In this document: positions 1-6,283 of the stretch, one piece after another
How the letters are laid out: the number at the start of each line of letters is the position of its first letter
How positions within the stretch are numbered: position 1 is the stretch's first letter
Origin: Desulfuromusa sp.
GTDB taxonomy: Bacteria; Desulfobacterota; Desulfuromonadia; Desulfuromonadales; Geopsychrobacteraceae
Reading direction: 5' to 3'
Length of the DNA stretch: 9,599 bases
Assembly (NCBI GenBank): GCA_029934095.1
Contig: JAOZMV010000038.1
Span: forward strand, 1 to 9,599
The notes under the pieces: model-generated
Database searches by the model: none
What the model was told of the DNA's origin: nothing
What the model saw: only the letters and a program-made list of their open reading frames with translations
Translations under genes and position numbers: made by a program

Positions 1-2218
1 TGACCTTATCGTGATTTCCGTCCTGATCGGTGGTTTCAATGTTGCCATCTCTATCGGCATCATAAATATAGCTTACGGGAGATCCGTCCACAAAAGGATG
101 ATGTTGATCGTCTCTGACATTTTTTATTTGTGGAAGAATCTCAGGCGGGATAAAAGCCCAACGTTCTTGACCGTCACAGTCTCTGAACGCATGTAGCATC
201 CCATCATTGGCTCCCACATAAATAGTATTCCTGTTGATGGAACAATTTGCCTCATTTGTGGCAACATTAACGTCATATTGTGAGTAATTCACAACATTGG
301 GTTTGGAGTGGAGGATATCTCCCATGACCCAGGGCCGATAGTCGCCAACATACTCATCGTAACTATCAACGCCATGAATGAAATTGATTAATTGGTCTTT
401 TTCTGTGTCATCGGCAACAGTTAAAAGAGCAGAAGTTAGATTGTCGTTTTCCGTTGAGAATTCATTCGATGAATCGGTTAAATTTGAGTTTGAAAAATGG
501 GTGTAAATATTTCGAGAGCCAATTTGATCCATCAAAATAGCCCCTACACCCCCTTCAGAAACACGACCCGCATCGCTGCTGCTCCAGTATGAGGTTGCGG
601 TGTAGGTATTTCCTGCCGGGTTATTGGTATCGATAATATCTTTAAAGCTTCCATCTGCATTGGTCGCTGAATTCCCGTTTGCATCTGTGATTTCGCCGGA
701 ATCATTGATTCCAAACTTTTTTAAATTCCCGTGCCATGGTTCATCGTTGTGCGGATAAAAGAACCCCAGGTAGATTCTCTTGCCACTAAAGGTTCTGTTG
801 TCAGGACTTGTAGGAACAACCGGTGCAACAAAGGCTGTATTTGTCTCTAGAAGGATGTCGGCAAGAGCTCCCTGGATGGCATTCAGTAATTCAGCATTAT
901 TGGTTATCTGATAATAGTTGCCATCACCAATATTGGCAGCGGCTTCCAGTCGATCAGTTTTTGCCGTCATCAATTGGATAATATGGGTCTGGATCCCTTC
1001 AGTATTGACGGTCAGATCATTAACCAGATCACCAATCCCCAGCGTTCCTGTTTCACCAGGAGAGTTGAGGTACTTGGTTACATCATCAATATAAATACCA
1101 TCAGGGTCACCAACTCCTGTCGAAGCAACGATATTTGCGATATCAAAACTCTTCAAGGCGGTATCGTCATCCTGGCTGCCAGTAGTTAAAAGAATAATAA
1201 AATTCTGTTGACAGCTTTCATCTATCGGGCTGGTGTAGGTTGAGTCACCAGCTTCTATTTTTCCAATCCGTTCATGGGTGTCAGTAAAAACGGAGGGACC
1301 TTGGAAATACAAACCGGCATCCCAGAGTATTTCATTGGTTGGCTGAGTTGAGTTTCCCGGTATTAAAGTGAGGGCATCTATAGCAGCATCAAAGGCGTCC
1401 AGATTGTCTCTGTCAATACCCTGTCCGATATCTGCAATGGGCTTTTCCAACTGCCCCCCCTGACCGTTGTCACTGAACGTCATCAAGCCAAGTTTTACAC
1501 TTTCACTCACGGCATCAGCGACTTGTTTTACGGTTGACTGAACCATACTCAACAAGTCAGCAGACATGGTCCATGTCACCTGATTATCGACGACAGTTGC
1601 ACCCGGTGTGGTTGGCCATACCGGTGCAGATGCTCCTGTCAGCCCAGCTGTGGTAATGCCAACGCATTCATAAATGACTCCACCAACATCAACGGCTTCC
1701 CCCGGCGCGTAGGCTGTATTTGCCAGCCAGTTAAACACCCCTTCTGCAGGGGTGACGATATAGTTCAGCTGGTTGCCCAAAAAGAAGCTGTCATTGGAAG
1801 GGGAAGAGCAATCTCCCTTGTTGGCTTTAAGTGGACCAAAGAAAGAACCATTGATCGTTAAAGAATCGTAAGCCATGGCACAACTATCAATCTCTTCAAC
1901 GGTGTCCATGACCCTGGAATAATTGATGGTACCGCCCGTCGCTGCAACCATTTTATAGACAGCTAATGGTTCGTAGGGGGCGGGTAGGGCGGTAGAACCG
2001 GTTCCCTCATAGGTGACATCTTTATCATAAAGGTCTCTAGACCCCTGCTGCTGCATGGGCTGCGTGTTGTCTATGATAAACATGATATTAAGTTTTGGAG
2101 AGGTTTCTGAGGCAATGCTGTAGATAGCCGTGTCCCCGATATAGGTGTCAGCTACAGCATTCTGAACGAGTAAAAAAAAGAGGAAAACAATAGTTATTGT
2201 TTTTAGCAACTTAGTCAT
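1..2218 (-). CDS. pilY1: PilY1-type type IV pilus tip adhesin / biogenesis factor, 3' end beyond left edge
   Basis: The frame is open for 739 codons from the ATG at 2218 to the left edge, so the C-terminus is missing. The start has an AGGAG ribosome site at 2227-2231, 8 nt away. Residues 1-23 form a Sec signal peptide with a likely AVA|D cleavage. A von Willebrand A-like region follows, from about 45 to 457, with the first strand ending NIMFIIDNTQPM (D50). A module of about 55 residues (about 163-217) is inserted in it and resembles small carbohydrate-binding modules of phage tail proteins. The classic PilY1 propeller begins near WVMGDILHSKP (630-640) and IYVGANDGMLHAF (about 666-678). An EF-hand-like loop, DADRDGNIETTD, lies at 720-731. 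PilY1 proteins are exported, sit at the pilus tip with minor pilins, promote pilus assembly and adhesion, and can sense calcium or surfaces. Its position last in a pilV-W-X-Y1 cluster supports the call. The usual MIDAS residues look altered (see findings). Confidence 0.93.
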   Translation of the reverse strand, partial: MTKLLKTITIVFLFFLLVQNAVADTYIGDTAIYSIASETSPKLNIMFIIDNTQPMQQQGSRDLYDKDVTYEGTGSTALPAPYEPLAVYKMVAATGGTINYSRVMDTVEEIDSCAMAYDSLTINGSFFGPLKANKGDCSSPSNDSFFLGNQLNYIVTPAEGVFNWLANTAYAPGEAVDVGGVIYECVGITTAGLTGASAPVWPTTPGATVVDNQVTWTMSADLLSMVQSTVKQVADAVSESVKLGLMTFSDNGQGGQLEKPIADIGQGIDRDNLDAFDAAIDALTLIPGNSTQPTNEILWDAGLYFQGPSVFTDTHERIGKIEAGDSTYTSPIDESCQQNFIILLTTGSQDDDTALKSFDIANIVASTGVGDPDGIYIDDVTKYLNSPGETGTLGIGDLVNDLTVNTEGIQTHIIQLMTAKTDRLEAAANIGDGNYYQITNNAELLNAIQGALADILLETNTAFVAPVVPTSPDNRTFSGKRIYLGFFYPHNDEPWHGNLKKFGINDSGEITDANGNSATNADGSFKDIIDTNNPAGNTYTATSYWSSSDAGRVSEGGVGAILMDQIGSRNIYTHFSNSNLTDSSNEFSTENDNLTSALLTVADDTEKDQLINFIHGVDSYDEYVGDYRPWVMGDILHSKPNVVNYSQYDVNVATNEANCSINRNTIYVGANDGMLHAFRDCDGQERWAFIPPEILPQIKNVRDDQHHPFVDGSPVSYIYDADRDGNIETTDQDGNHDKV

Positions 2219-2305
2219 TTGGGTTTCTCCTACTTAGTCATTTGGTTTTCTACTGCTTTATTACCTGTTTTTCCCCTACTGTTGGTTGTCCGGTTTTCTC
2301 CTACT
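2212..2305 (-). repeat. Four degenerate tandem repeats (20-26 nt) carrying Shine-Dalgarno-like cores, between pilX and pilY1
   Basis: Read on the minus strand, four consecutive units begin with AGTAG plus a purine-rich core: 2305-2281 (AGTAGGAGAAAACC, 25 nt), 2280-2255 (AGTAGGGGAAAAAC, 26 nt), 2254-2235 (AGTAGAAAACC, 20 nt) and 2234-2212 (AGTAGGAGAAACCC, 23 nt). Units 3 and 4 are near-identical and both end CCAAATGACTA, so the pilY1 start context is duplicated. Unit 1 contains the pilX stop codon, and unit 4 supplies the working ribosome site and start of pilY1. The pattern suggests local tandem duplication followed by divergence. Whether it affects PilY1 translation is inference. Confidence 0.7.
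2230..2241 (-). other. Three-codon minimal reading frame (ATG ACT AAG TAG) upstream of pilY1
   Basis: Unit 3 of the tandem repeat ends in ATGACTAAGTAG, a copy of the first three codons of pilY1 (M-T-K) closed at once by a stop. The stop overlaps the ribosome binding site of the real start 12 nt further on. The copy itself has only a weak purine-rich AGAAAA upstream. It is probably a by-product of the duplication. A minimal upstream frame this close could still stall or hand over ribosomes, so it is listed as a possible translational control element. Confidence 0.4.
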
Positions 2306-2873
2306 TCGGAACAATTCTTCCGACTTGTGACTCTACCCGAGCCAGTGAATTGCGTGGGCCCGCTCCAGTGACATTCACAATATAGTAACGTGCTTCAAAA
2401 TAAGTGGGGTCTGAACCGCTCCCTGGAGGGATCGCCGCCGCCATTTGATATGCCACATAATTATCTGTTCCGCTCAAGCCCCAATTGGTACCGCCTTTGA
2501 TATTAACCTCATCGGTATCATCGCCATCATTGCCATCGCCATCGTTGTCATCCAGATCATAGGGAGTCGAGCCAGGACCAAGGCTGGTATAAATATCTCC
2601 CTTGGTTGATGCATATTCAACAGCTCTTTGTGCCGAATCAAAAGCGAGTTGTGCGGTTCTGTAATTACCTGATATCCCGGTTTCCATATTGGCAGTATTC
2701 AACGCCATAGAAACCAGAAGGCTCATGATGGCTAACATGGAAAGAGCCAGAATCAAGGCGAATCCATTTTCATTTTTTAATGGACTTGTCGCTCTTCGAC
2801 TCAAGTTGCAGGCTGAAAGAAAAAGGTCTTTTAATTCCAACTTTTTATTCATATCGCTCGTACCCTTAGTCAT
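2301..2873 (-). CDS. pilX: Minor pilin PilX (PilX N-terminal type), 190 aa
   Basis: A type IV pilus minor pilin, expected in the inner membrane and then in the tip complex that initiates pili. The prepilin peptidase site is ENG|FALILALSML, with Gly37 followed by Phe38, and the hydrophobic helix runs to about residue 60. As is usual for PilX, the glutamate at mature position 5 is absent. The helix continues into the conserved-style stretch METGISGNYRTAQLAFDSAQ (63-82), typical of PilX proteins. Residues 106-123 are an acidic Asp/Gly-rich run that may bind calcium. Two starts are possible. The ATG at 2873 overlaps the pilW stop by 8 bp but has no clear ribosome site. The ATG at 2852 gives MNKKLELKD with AAGG 11 nt upstream and a more normal, though still long, leader. 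Its place between pilW and pilY1 supports the name; sequence identity within this family is low. Confidence 0.82.
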   Translation of the reverse strand: MTKGTSDMNKKLELKDLFLSACNLSRRATSPLKNENGFALILALSMLAIMSLLVSMALNTANMETGISGNYRTAQLAFDSAQRAVEYASTKGDIYTSLGPGSTPYDLDDNDGDGNDGDDTDEVNIKGGTNWGLSGTDNYVAYQMAAAIPPGSGSDPTYFEARYYIVNVTGAGPRNSLARVESQVGRIVPK

Positions 2874-3669
2874 TTTTTAGAGAAATAAGTTTAACTAATT
2901 GTCGGTTTTTATTTGTTTTTTGTTTAAAATCAAAGGCAGTCCCAGTGACCGTCACACGAATGGCAATAACTTTTCCAGCGTCTGTTGTGTATTCCAAATC
3001 GACATTGGATATATTGTTAGCGATGACTTGAATATTTCCACCAATACTTCTGCGGAGCTGATTGTTATTGAGATCATAGTCAATCTGGTTGGGTTGACCC
3101 CCTTCTGTTTTAACCAGTAAATCAGCTTGAGTAAAAATTGTATCTGCGGTGAAGCCTTTTATGTTGAGTGTCGTTGCTGTCGGTGCGGTTCCCACTTCAA
3201 AAAGGGCATCGATCCGTTGCTCATGATCCGGGCTTCTGATCAGACGTACCGTGTCGCCAGGAGAAAAAAGATTAACCATGTCAGCGGTGGCCAGGTTAAA
3301 CAGGAAATAGGTTGAAGAGGCATTTGAAACCGTAGTTGAAGTCGTTAGACGTGCGACATCCTGACTGATGGTTGCCGTTCTTAAACTCAGGATCTGTCCG
3401 GCTGAAAGATTGTTCGGAGTTGTTGCAACCGCTGTGCTGGTTGCCGGGATCAAGAAGCCCGCCATTTGAATATCTCTGGTTAAGAAATTCATCGCGACTT
3501 TTAAGTTCTGCTGGGTATCAACGACATTTTCCTGGGTGTTTACGACTTTTTGTGTGCCGGTGAACGTACTGAGTATCGCTGTCACCACTAAGCCAAGAAT
3601 GACAACGGCAAACATCATCTCAACCAGGGTAAATCCTTTACGGTTCTTTAAGGGCTTGTATTCAATCAT
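2866..3669 (-). CDS. pilW: Minor pilin PilW, 267 aa
   Basis: A minor pilin of the type IV pilus priming complex. The N-terminus is a short basic leader followed by a textbook class III signal: RKG|FTLVEMMFAVVILGLVV, with Gly12, Phe13 and Glu17 (the mature Glu5 needed for assembly). The hydrophobic helix extends to about residue 33. The following VVDTQQNLKVAMNFLTRDIQ (about 49-68) and MAGF are characteristic of PilW/PilJ-type pseudopilins. The length is close to that of other PilW proteins and longer than PilV. Its ATG sits in an ATGA overlap with the pilV stop (3666-3669), and GAGGA lies only 2 nt before it, so translation is probably coupled to pilV. The 3' end overlaps the upstream pilX start candidate. 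The protein would be exported, cleaved and N-methylated by PilD, then incorporated below PilY1; this role is inferred from family and context. Confidence 0.9.
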   Translation of the reverse strand: MIEYKPLKNRKGFTLVEMMFAVVILGLVVTAILSTFTGTQKVVNTQENVVDTQQNLKVAMNFLTRDIQMAGFLIPATSTAVATTPNNLSAGQILSLRTATISQDVARLTTSTTVSNASSTYFLFNLATADMVNLFSPGDTVRLIRSPDHEQRIDALFEVGTAPTATTLNIKGFTADTIFTQADLLVKTEGGQPNQIDYDLNNNQLRRSIGGNIQVIANNISNVDLEYTTDAGKVIAIRVTVTGTAFDFKQKTNKNRQLVKLISLKND

Positions 3670-4106
3670 ATTCCTCGTTTAAACCCCGTGGCTGAAGAGG
3701 TTCGCCGCAAACCATTTGTCTGCTGAACATCAACTTCAACTAATATCAAATTGTTGATGCCGTTATAGTCAACATCAATAGAATAATCGGCTGAGTAGGT
3801 TCCTCCTGCTAAAATAGTTTCATTCCCGGCGTTAAAAGGCCAGGGTTCATCGACAATGTCTGAAAAACTGCTGACCGGCCAGGTCAATATCTCTTCCAGG
3901 ATGCTTGCGGTGATATCGGTTTGGACAGAACGGACGTTCGCGGAAGAATTTACTTTGATGGCGGTAATCTGCATTCCGGCAATAGCTAATATCCCAATTG
4001 TAAAAATAGTTAAGGCGATCAAAACCTCAACTAAAGTAAACCCCGAGCTATTGTCGATACCCCTGAAGGTATTTGCTGTGTTTCCAGTCTTTCTAACCTT
4101 AGCCAT
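3666..4106 (-). CDS. pilV: Minor pilin PilV (type IV pilus modification protein), 146 aa
   Basis: First visible gene of the leftward pilin operon. A long 22-residue leader is followed by the prepilin peptidase site SSG|FTLVEVLIALTIFTIGIL, with Gly22, Phe23 and Glu27. The segment GILAIAGMQ near residues 38-46 is the hallmark of PilV-type minor pilins. The rest is a short globular part, consistent with the family's usual 120-180 residues. The start at 4106 has GGAG at 4114-4117 with a 7-nt gap. A sigma-54-type promoter is centred about 60 bp upstream, which would place the operon under RpoN and an activator such as PilR. PilV is expected to act with PilW and PilX to prime pilus assembly and present PilY1. 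A later ATG giving a shorter leader is not available before the cleavage site. Confidence 0.9.
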   Translation of the reverse strand: MAKVRKTGNTANTFRGIDNSSGFTLVEVLIALTIFTIGILAIAGMQITAIKVNSSANVRSVQTDITASILEEILTWPVSSFSDIVDEPWPFNAGNETILAGGTYSADYSIDVDYNGINNLILVEVDVQQTNGLRRTSSATGFKRGI

Positions 4107-4553
4107 TTAGTGTCTCCAGAAAATCCAATTTTCATTTAGTTTTATACTTCTTGAGATACGTAGCAATTTAGGTTCCAAGATATTTGCGTCAAGTCAACTG
4201 TTAGAAAACAGATATTTACATGTTTATGGTTTGAACCGAAGTTGCCGCGTTGTGCATAGTTTGCATTGTTTATGTGTAGATATTGCATATTGTTCTGTTG
4301 GTGAGCCATGAAAGGCTGTGATTTTGTCACTTTTAGGGGTTTAAAATAACCAGGTTGAGTCAATTGGCCTCGCCCATTGGAGTTAATACTTCGCAATTTA
4401 CGGCGCAGTTGTTCATTTTTGCTATTTAGGGATGATTTTTAAATACAAGGTTGCTATTCTGTGCAGTTGAATTTAGACGAGTGTCGTATAGTAAATCGGG
4501 TATCATATTTATATTTATTAAACCACAGATAAAATAACAGGCTGCATTCTGTC
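4107..4553. other. Divergent intergenic regulatory region between pilV and trpG
   Basis: About 450 bp of AT-rich sequence without a credible gene. It holds the sigma-54 promoter for the leftward pilin operon, a TGTGA-N5-TCAC dyad at 4317-4330, and three TGCAT copies at 4253-4257, 4262-4266 and 4284-4288 on the side where an enhancer-binding protein would bind. For the rightward trp genes only weak sigma-70-like boxes are visible (for example TTGAAT with a poor TAGTAA 16 nt on, roughly 4467-4494). No leader peptide with tandem Trp codons and no attenuator-type terminator is apparent. Confidence 0.6.
4162..4177 (-). promoter_or_regulatory. Predicted sigma-54 (-24/-12) promoter for the pilVWX-pilY1 operon
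   Basis: The minus strand reads TGGAACCTAAATTGCT. It matches the consensus TGGCAC-N5-TTGCW at all but one base and keeps the essential GG and GC pairs exactly 10 nt apart. Transcription would begin about 12 nt beyond the GC, near 4151, giving a 5' leader of about 45 nt before pilV. Sigma-54 control of pilin genes through the PilS/PilR pair is well established in other bacteria; applying it here is inference from the motif and position. Confidence 0.75.
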
Positions 4554-5120
4554 ATGCTATTAATGATCGATAATTATGACTCCTTCACCTATAACCTGGT
4601 TCAATATTTTCTTGAACTTGGCGAAGAGGTTAAGGTGATCAGAAATGATAAACTGACTCTGGATGATATTGAGGATCTGGCACCGCAACGGCTGGTTATC
4701 TCTCCGGGGCCACGTACGCCGAAAGAGGCAGGAATTTCGGTGGCCGCAATTCAACGGTTTGCCGGTAAAATTCCACTTCTTGGCATCTGTCTCGGGCATC
4801 AGGCGATTACGGAAGCTTTCGGTGGCAAGGTGGTGCGCGCCGATCGTTTGATGCATGGTAAGACCAGCCCGATTTTTCATGATGGGAGTGGACTCTACCA
4901 GAATTTACCCAATCCCTTTACCGCAACCCGTTACCATTCTCTGCTTGCCGAGCGGGAGAGTTTTCCCGATTCTTTAAAAATCACCGCATGGACTGAAGAA
5001 GGTGAAATTATGGGTCTGCAACATTGTGAGTTGCCGGTCTGGGGGCTGCAGTTTCACCCCGAGTCGATTCTGACGACCGAGGGGATGGATTTGCTCAATA
5101 ATTTTCTGAAAATAACGTAA
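4554..5120 (+). CDS. trpG: Anthranilate synthase component II (glutamine amidotransferase), 188 aa
   Basis: The glutaminase subunit that releases ammonia from glutamine for TrpE to make anthranilate from chorismate, a cytoplasmic reaction. It is a class I amidotransferase of standard length. The N-terminus is [19 protein letters not shown], the oxyanion strand SPGPRTP lies at 50-56, the nucleophile elbow GICLGHQ has Cys79, and the catalytic pair His168-Glu170 sits in QFHPES. The gene opens the rightward trp cluster, diverging from pilV. The ribosome site is weak (CAGG about 12 nt upstream); the ATG at 4563 is an alternative, but the longer N-terminus is typical. The partner gene trpE is not in the window. 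TrpG and PabA are closely related and some proteins serve both anthranilate and aminodeoxychorismate synthases, so a dual role is possible; the trp neighbours favour TrpG. Confidence 0.95.
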   Translation: MLLMIDNYDSFTYNLVQYFLELGEEVKVIRNDKLTLDDIEDLAPQRLVISPGPRTPKEAGISVAAIQRFAGKIPLLGICLGHQAITEAFGGKVVRADRLMHGKTSPIFHDGSGLYQNLPNPFTATRYHSLLAERESFPDSLKITAWTEEGEIMGLQHCELPVWGLQFHPESILTTEGMDLLNNFLKIT

Positions 5121-5125
5121 CGAAT

Positions 5126-5185
5126 GTAGGGGCAGCCACCTGTGGCTGCCCGAACTGCTGGGCACGCACGGGGGCGTGCCCCTAC
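5126..5185. repeat. 60-bp nested palindromic intergenic element between trpG and trpD
   Basis: The element has an outer 9-bp inverted repeat, GTAGGGGCA (5126-5134) with TGCCCCTAC (5177-5185), enclosing two perfect hairpins. Hairpin 1 pairs GGGCAGCCA (5130-5138) with TGGCTGCCC (5143-5151) around a 4-nt loop. Hairpin 2 pairs GGGCACGC (5160-5167) with GCGTGCCC (5174-5181) around a 6-nt loop. The outer stem shares bases with both inner stems, so two folds compete. It resembles GTAGGGGC...GCCCCTAC repeats scattered through many bacterial genomes. It starts 5 nt after the trpG stop and ends next to the trpD ribosome site. There is no T-run, so it is not a classic terminator. Confidence 0.8.
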
Positions 5186-5197
5186 CGGGGGTAATAA

Positions 5198-6247
5198 ATG
5201 ATCAAAGAAACAATTGCCAAACTGGTTGAAGGTCACGATCTGAACGAACTGGAAATGATCGATGCGATGAACCAGATTATGGGCGGTGAAGCAACTCCGG
5301 CGCAGATTGGTTCCTTTATCACTGCGTTGCGAATGAAAGGGGAAACAATCCCTGAAATTATCGGTGCAGCCCGGGTCATGCGGGCACGAGCGACCCCGAT
5401 TCGGGTAGGTGAAGTGATCGATATTGATCGGGATGATATCAATGTCGACCGGGAAACTATTATCGATACCTGTGGTACCGGTGGCAGCGGAACCAAGAGT
5501 TTCAATATCTCCACGACCGTTGCCATTGTGATTGCTGCCTGTGGTGCAAAGGTTGCTAAACATGGCAACCGGAGTATTTCATCCTCCTGTGGCAGTGCCG
5601 ATGTGCTGGAAAAATTAGGGGTTAAACTTGATATTTCCCCCGAGCAAGTTGCCGAGTGTATCGAAGCGGTCGGGGTTGGTTTTCTGTTTGCTCCCGCCTT
5701 ACACGGTGCGATGAAATACGCCATTGGCCCGCGCCGGGAGATCGGTATCCGGACAATTTTTAATATTCTTGGCCCCTTGACCAATCCCGCCGGAGCGGAT
5801 CGACAGGTCCTGGGAGTATTCAGTGAGGATCTGGTTGAACCGTTAGCGCAGGTGCTTCTCAGTCTTGGCTGCCACCGCGGTTTTGTGGTCCATGGCGCCG
5901 ATGGGATGGATGAGATTACCCTGACAGGTACCACCCTGGTGGCAGCCATCAGCGGCAATACGATTGAGGTGCAGACAATTGCACCGGAGCAGTTTGGCTT
6001 CAAGCGTTGTCGTTTGCATGATCTCCAGGGGGGTGATGCCGAGGAGAACGCAGAGATTGTTAACGCCGTTCTTGCCGGGCAACCAGGGCCAAAACTCGAT
6101 ATTGTCCTGTTGAACAGTGCCTATGCTCTGGTTGCTGCTGGTCTGGCCACAGATGTTGATGCCGGGATCGAACAGGCTCGTGAGGCTGTTGCCAGCGGTC
6201 GCGCTAAAGTGACACTGGATGCATTAATCAGGATGACCAACCAATGA
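5198..6247 (+). CDS. trpD: Anthranilate phosphoribosyltransferase, 349 aa
   Basis: Transfers the phosphoribosyl group of PRPP to anthranilate, the second step of tryptophan synthesis. The protein shows the family landmarks in order: a helical N-terminal domain with MKGET (46-50), the PRPP-binding glycine loop [17 protein letters not shown] (90-106), KHGNRS (121-126) and the conserved GPLTNP (192-197). The metal-binding DGMDE follows at 235-239. The length is normal and the frame is intact, with no fusion to TrpG of the kind seen in enterobacteria. The ATG at 5198 follows a G-rich run (5187-5191) that can act as ribosome site; that run directly adjoins the palindromic element, so folding of the element could affect trpD translation. 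It is followed by a 36-nt gap before trpC. Confidence 0.97.
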   Translation: MIKETIAKLVEGHDLNELEMIDAMNQIMGGEATPAQIGSFITALRMKGETIPEIIGAARVMRARATPIRVGEVIDIDRDDINVDRETIIDTCGTGGSGTKSFNISTTVAIVIAACGAKVAKHGNRSISSSCGSADVLEKLGVKLDISPEQVAECIEAVGVGFLFAPALHGAMKYAIGPRREIGIRTIFNILGPLTNPAGADRQVLGVFSEDLVEPLAQVLLSLGCHRGFVVHGADGMDEITLTGTTLVAAISGNTIEVQTIAPEQFGFKRCRLHDLQGGDAEENAEIVNAVLAGQPGPKLDIVLLNSAYALVAAGLATDVDAGIEQAREAVASGRAKVTLDALIRMTNQ

Positions 6248-6283
6248 TGGCAGCCATTTTCTTCTCTGCGAGTGTATTAAACA

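Noticed and set aside
974..1189. Short plus-strand frames across 1-4106
   Set aside because: They lie opposite the continuous pilY1, pilX, pilW and pilV frames, which have signal sequences and family motifs.
1454..1460. A run of seven C bases as a possible phase-variation frameshift in pilY1
   Set aside because: The frame is intact through it (Gln-Gly-Gly-Gln on the minus strand), and seven bases is short for a phase-variable tract; nothing else indicates variation here.
4142..4396. An 84-codon reading frame on the minus strand upstream of pilV
   Set aside because: No ribosome site, no recognisable domain or pilin signal, and it runs straight through the predicted sigma-54 promoter; chance frame in an AT-rich gap.
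4440..4553. trp leader peptide or attenuator upstream of trpG
   Set aside because: No short frame with tandem Trp codons and no terminator/antiterminator pair was visible before the trpG start.
5126..5185. Intrinsic terminator after trpG
   Set aside because: The hairpins are strong but no T-run follows either of them, and downstream trp genes continue on the same strand.
5233..6003. Long minus-strand frame (256 codons) opposite trpD
   Set aside because: Shadow of the well-supported trpD coding frame; its low-complexity Ser/Ile/Pro-rich translation matches no family I know.
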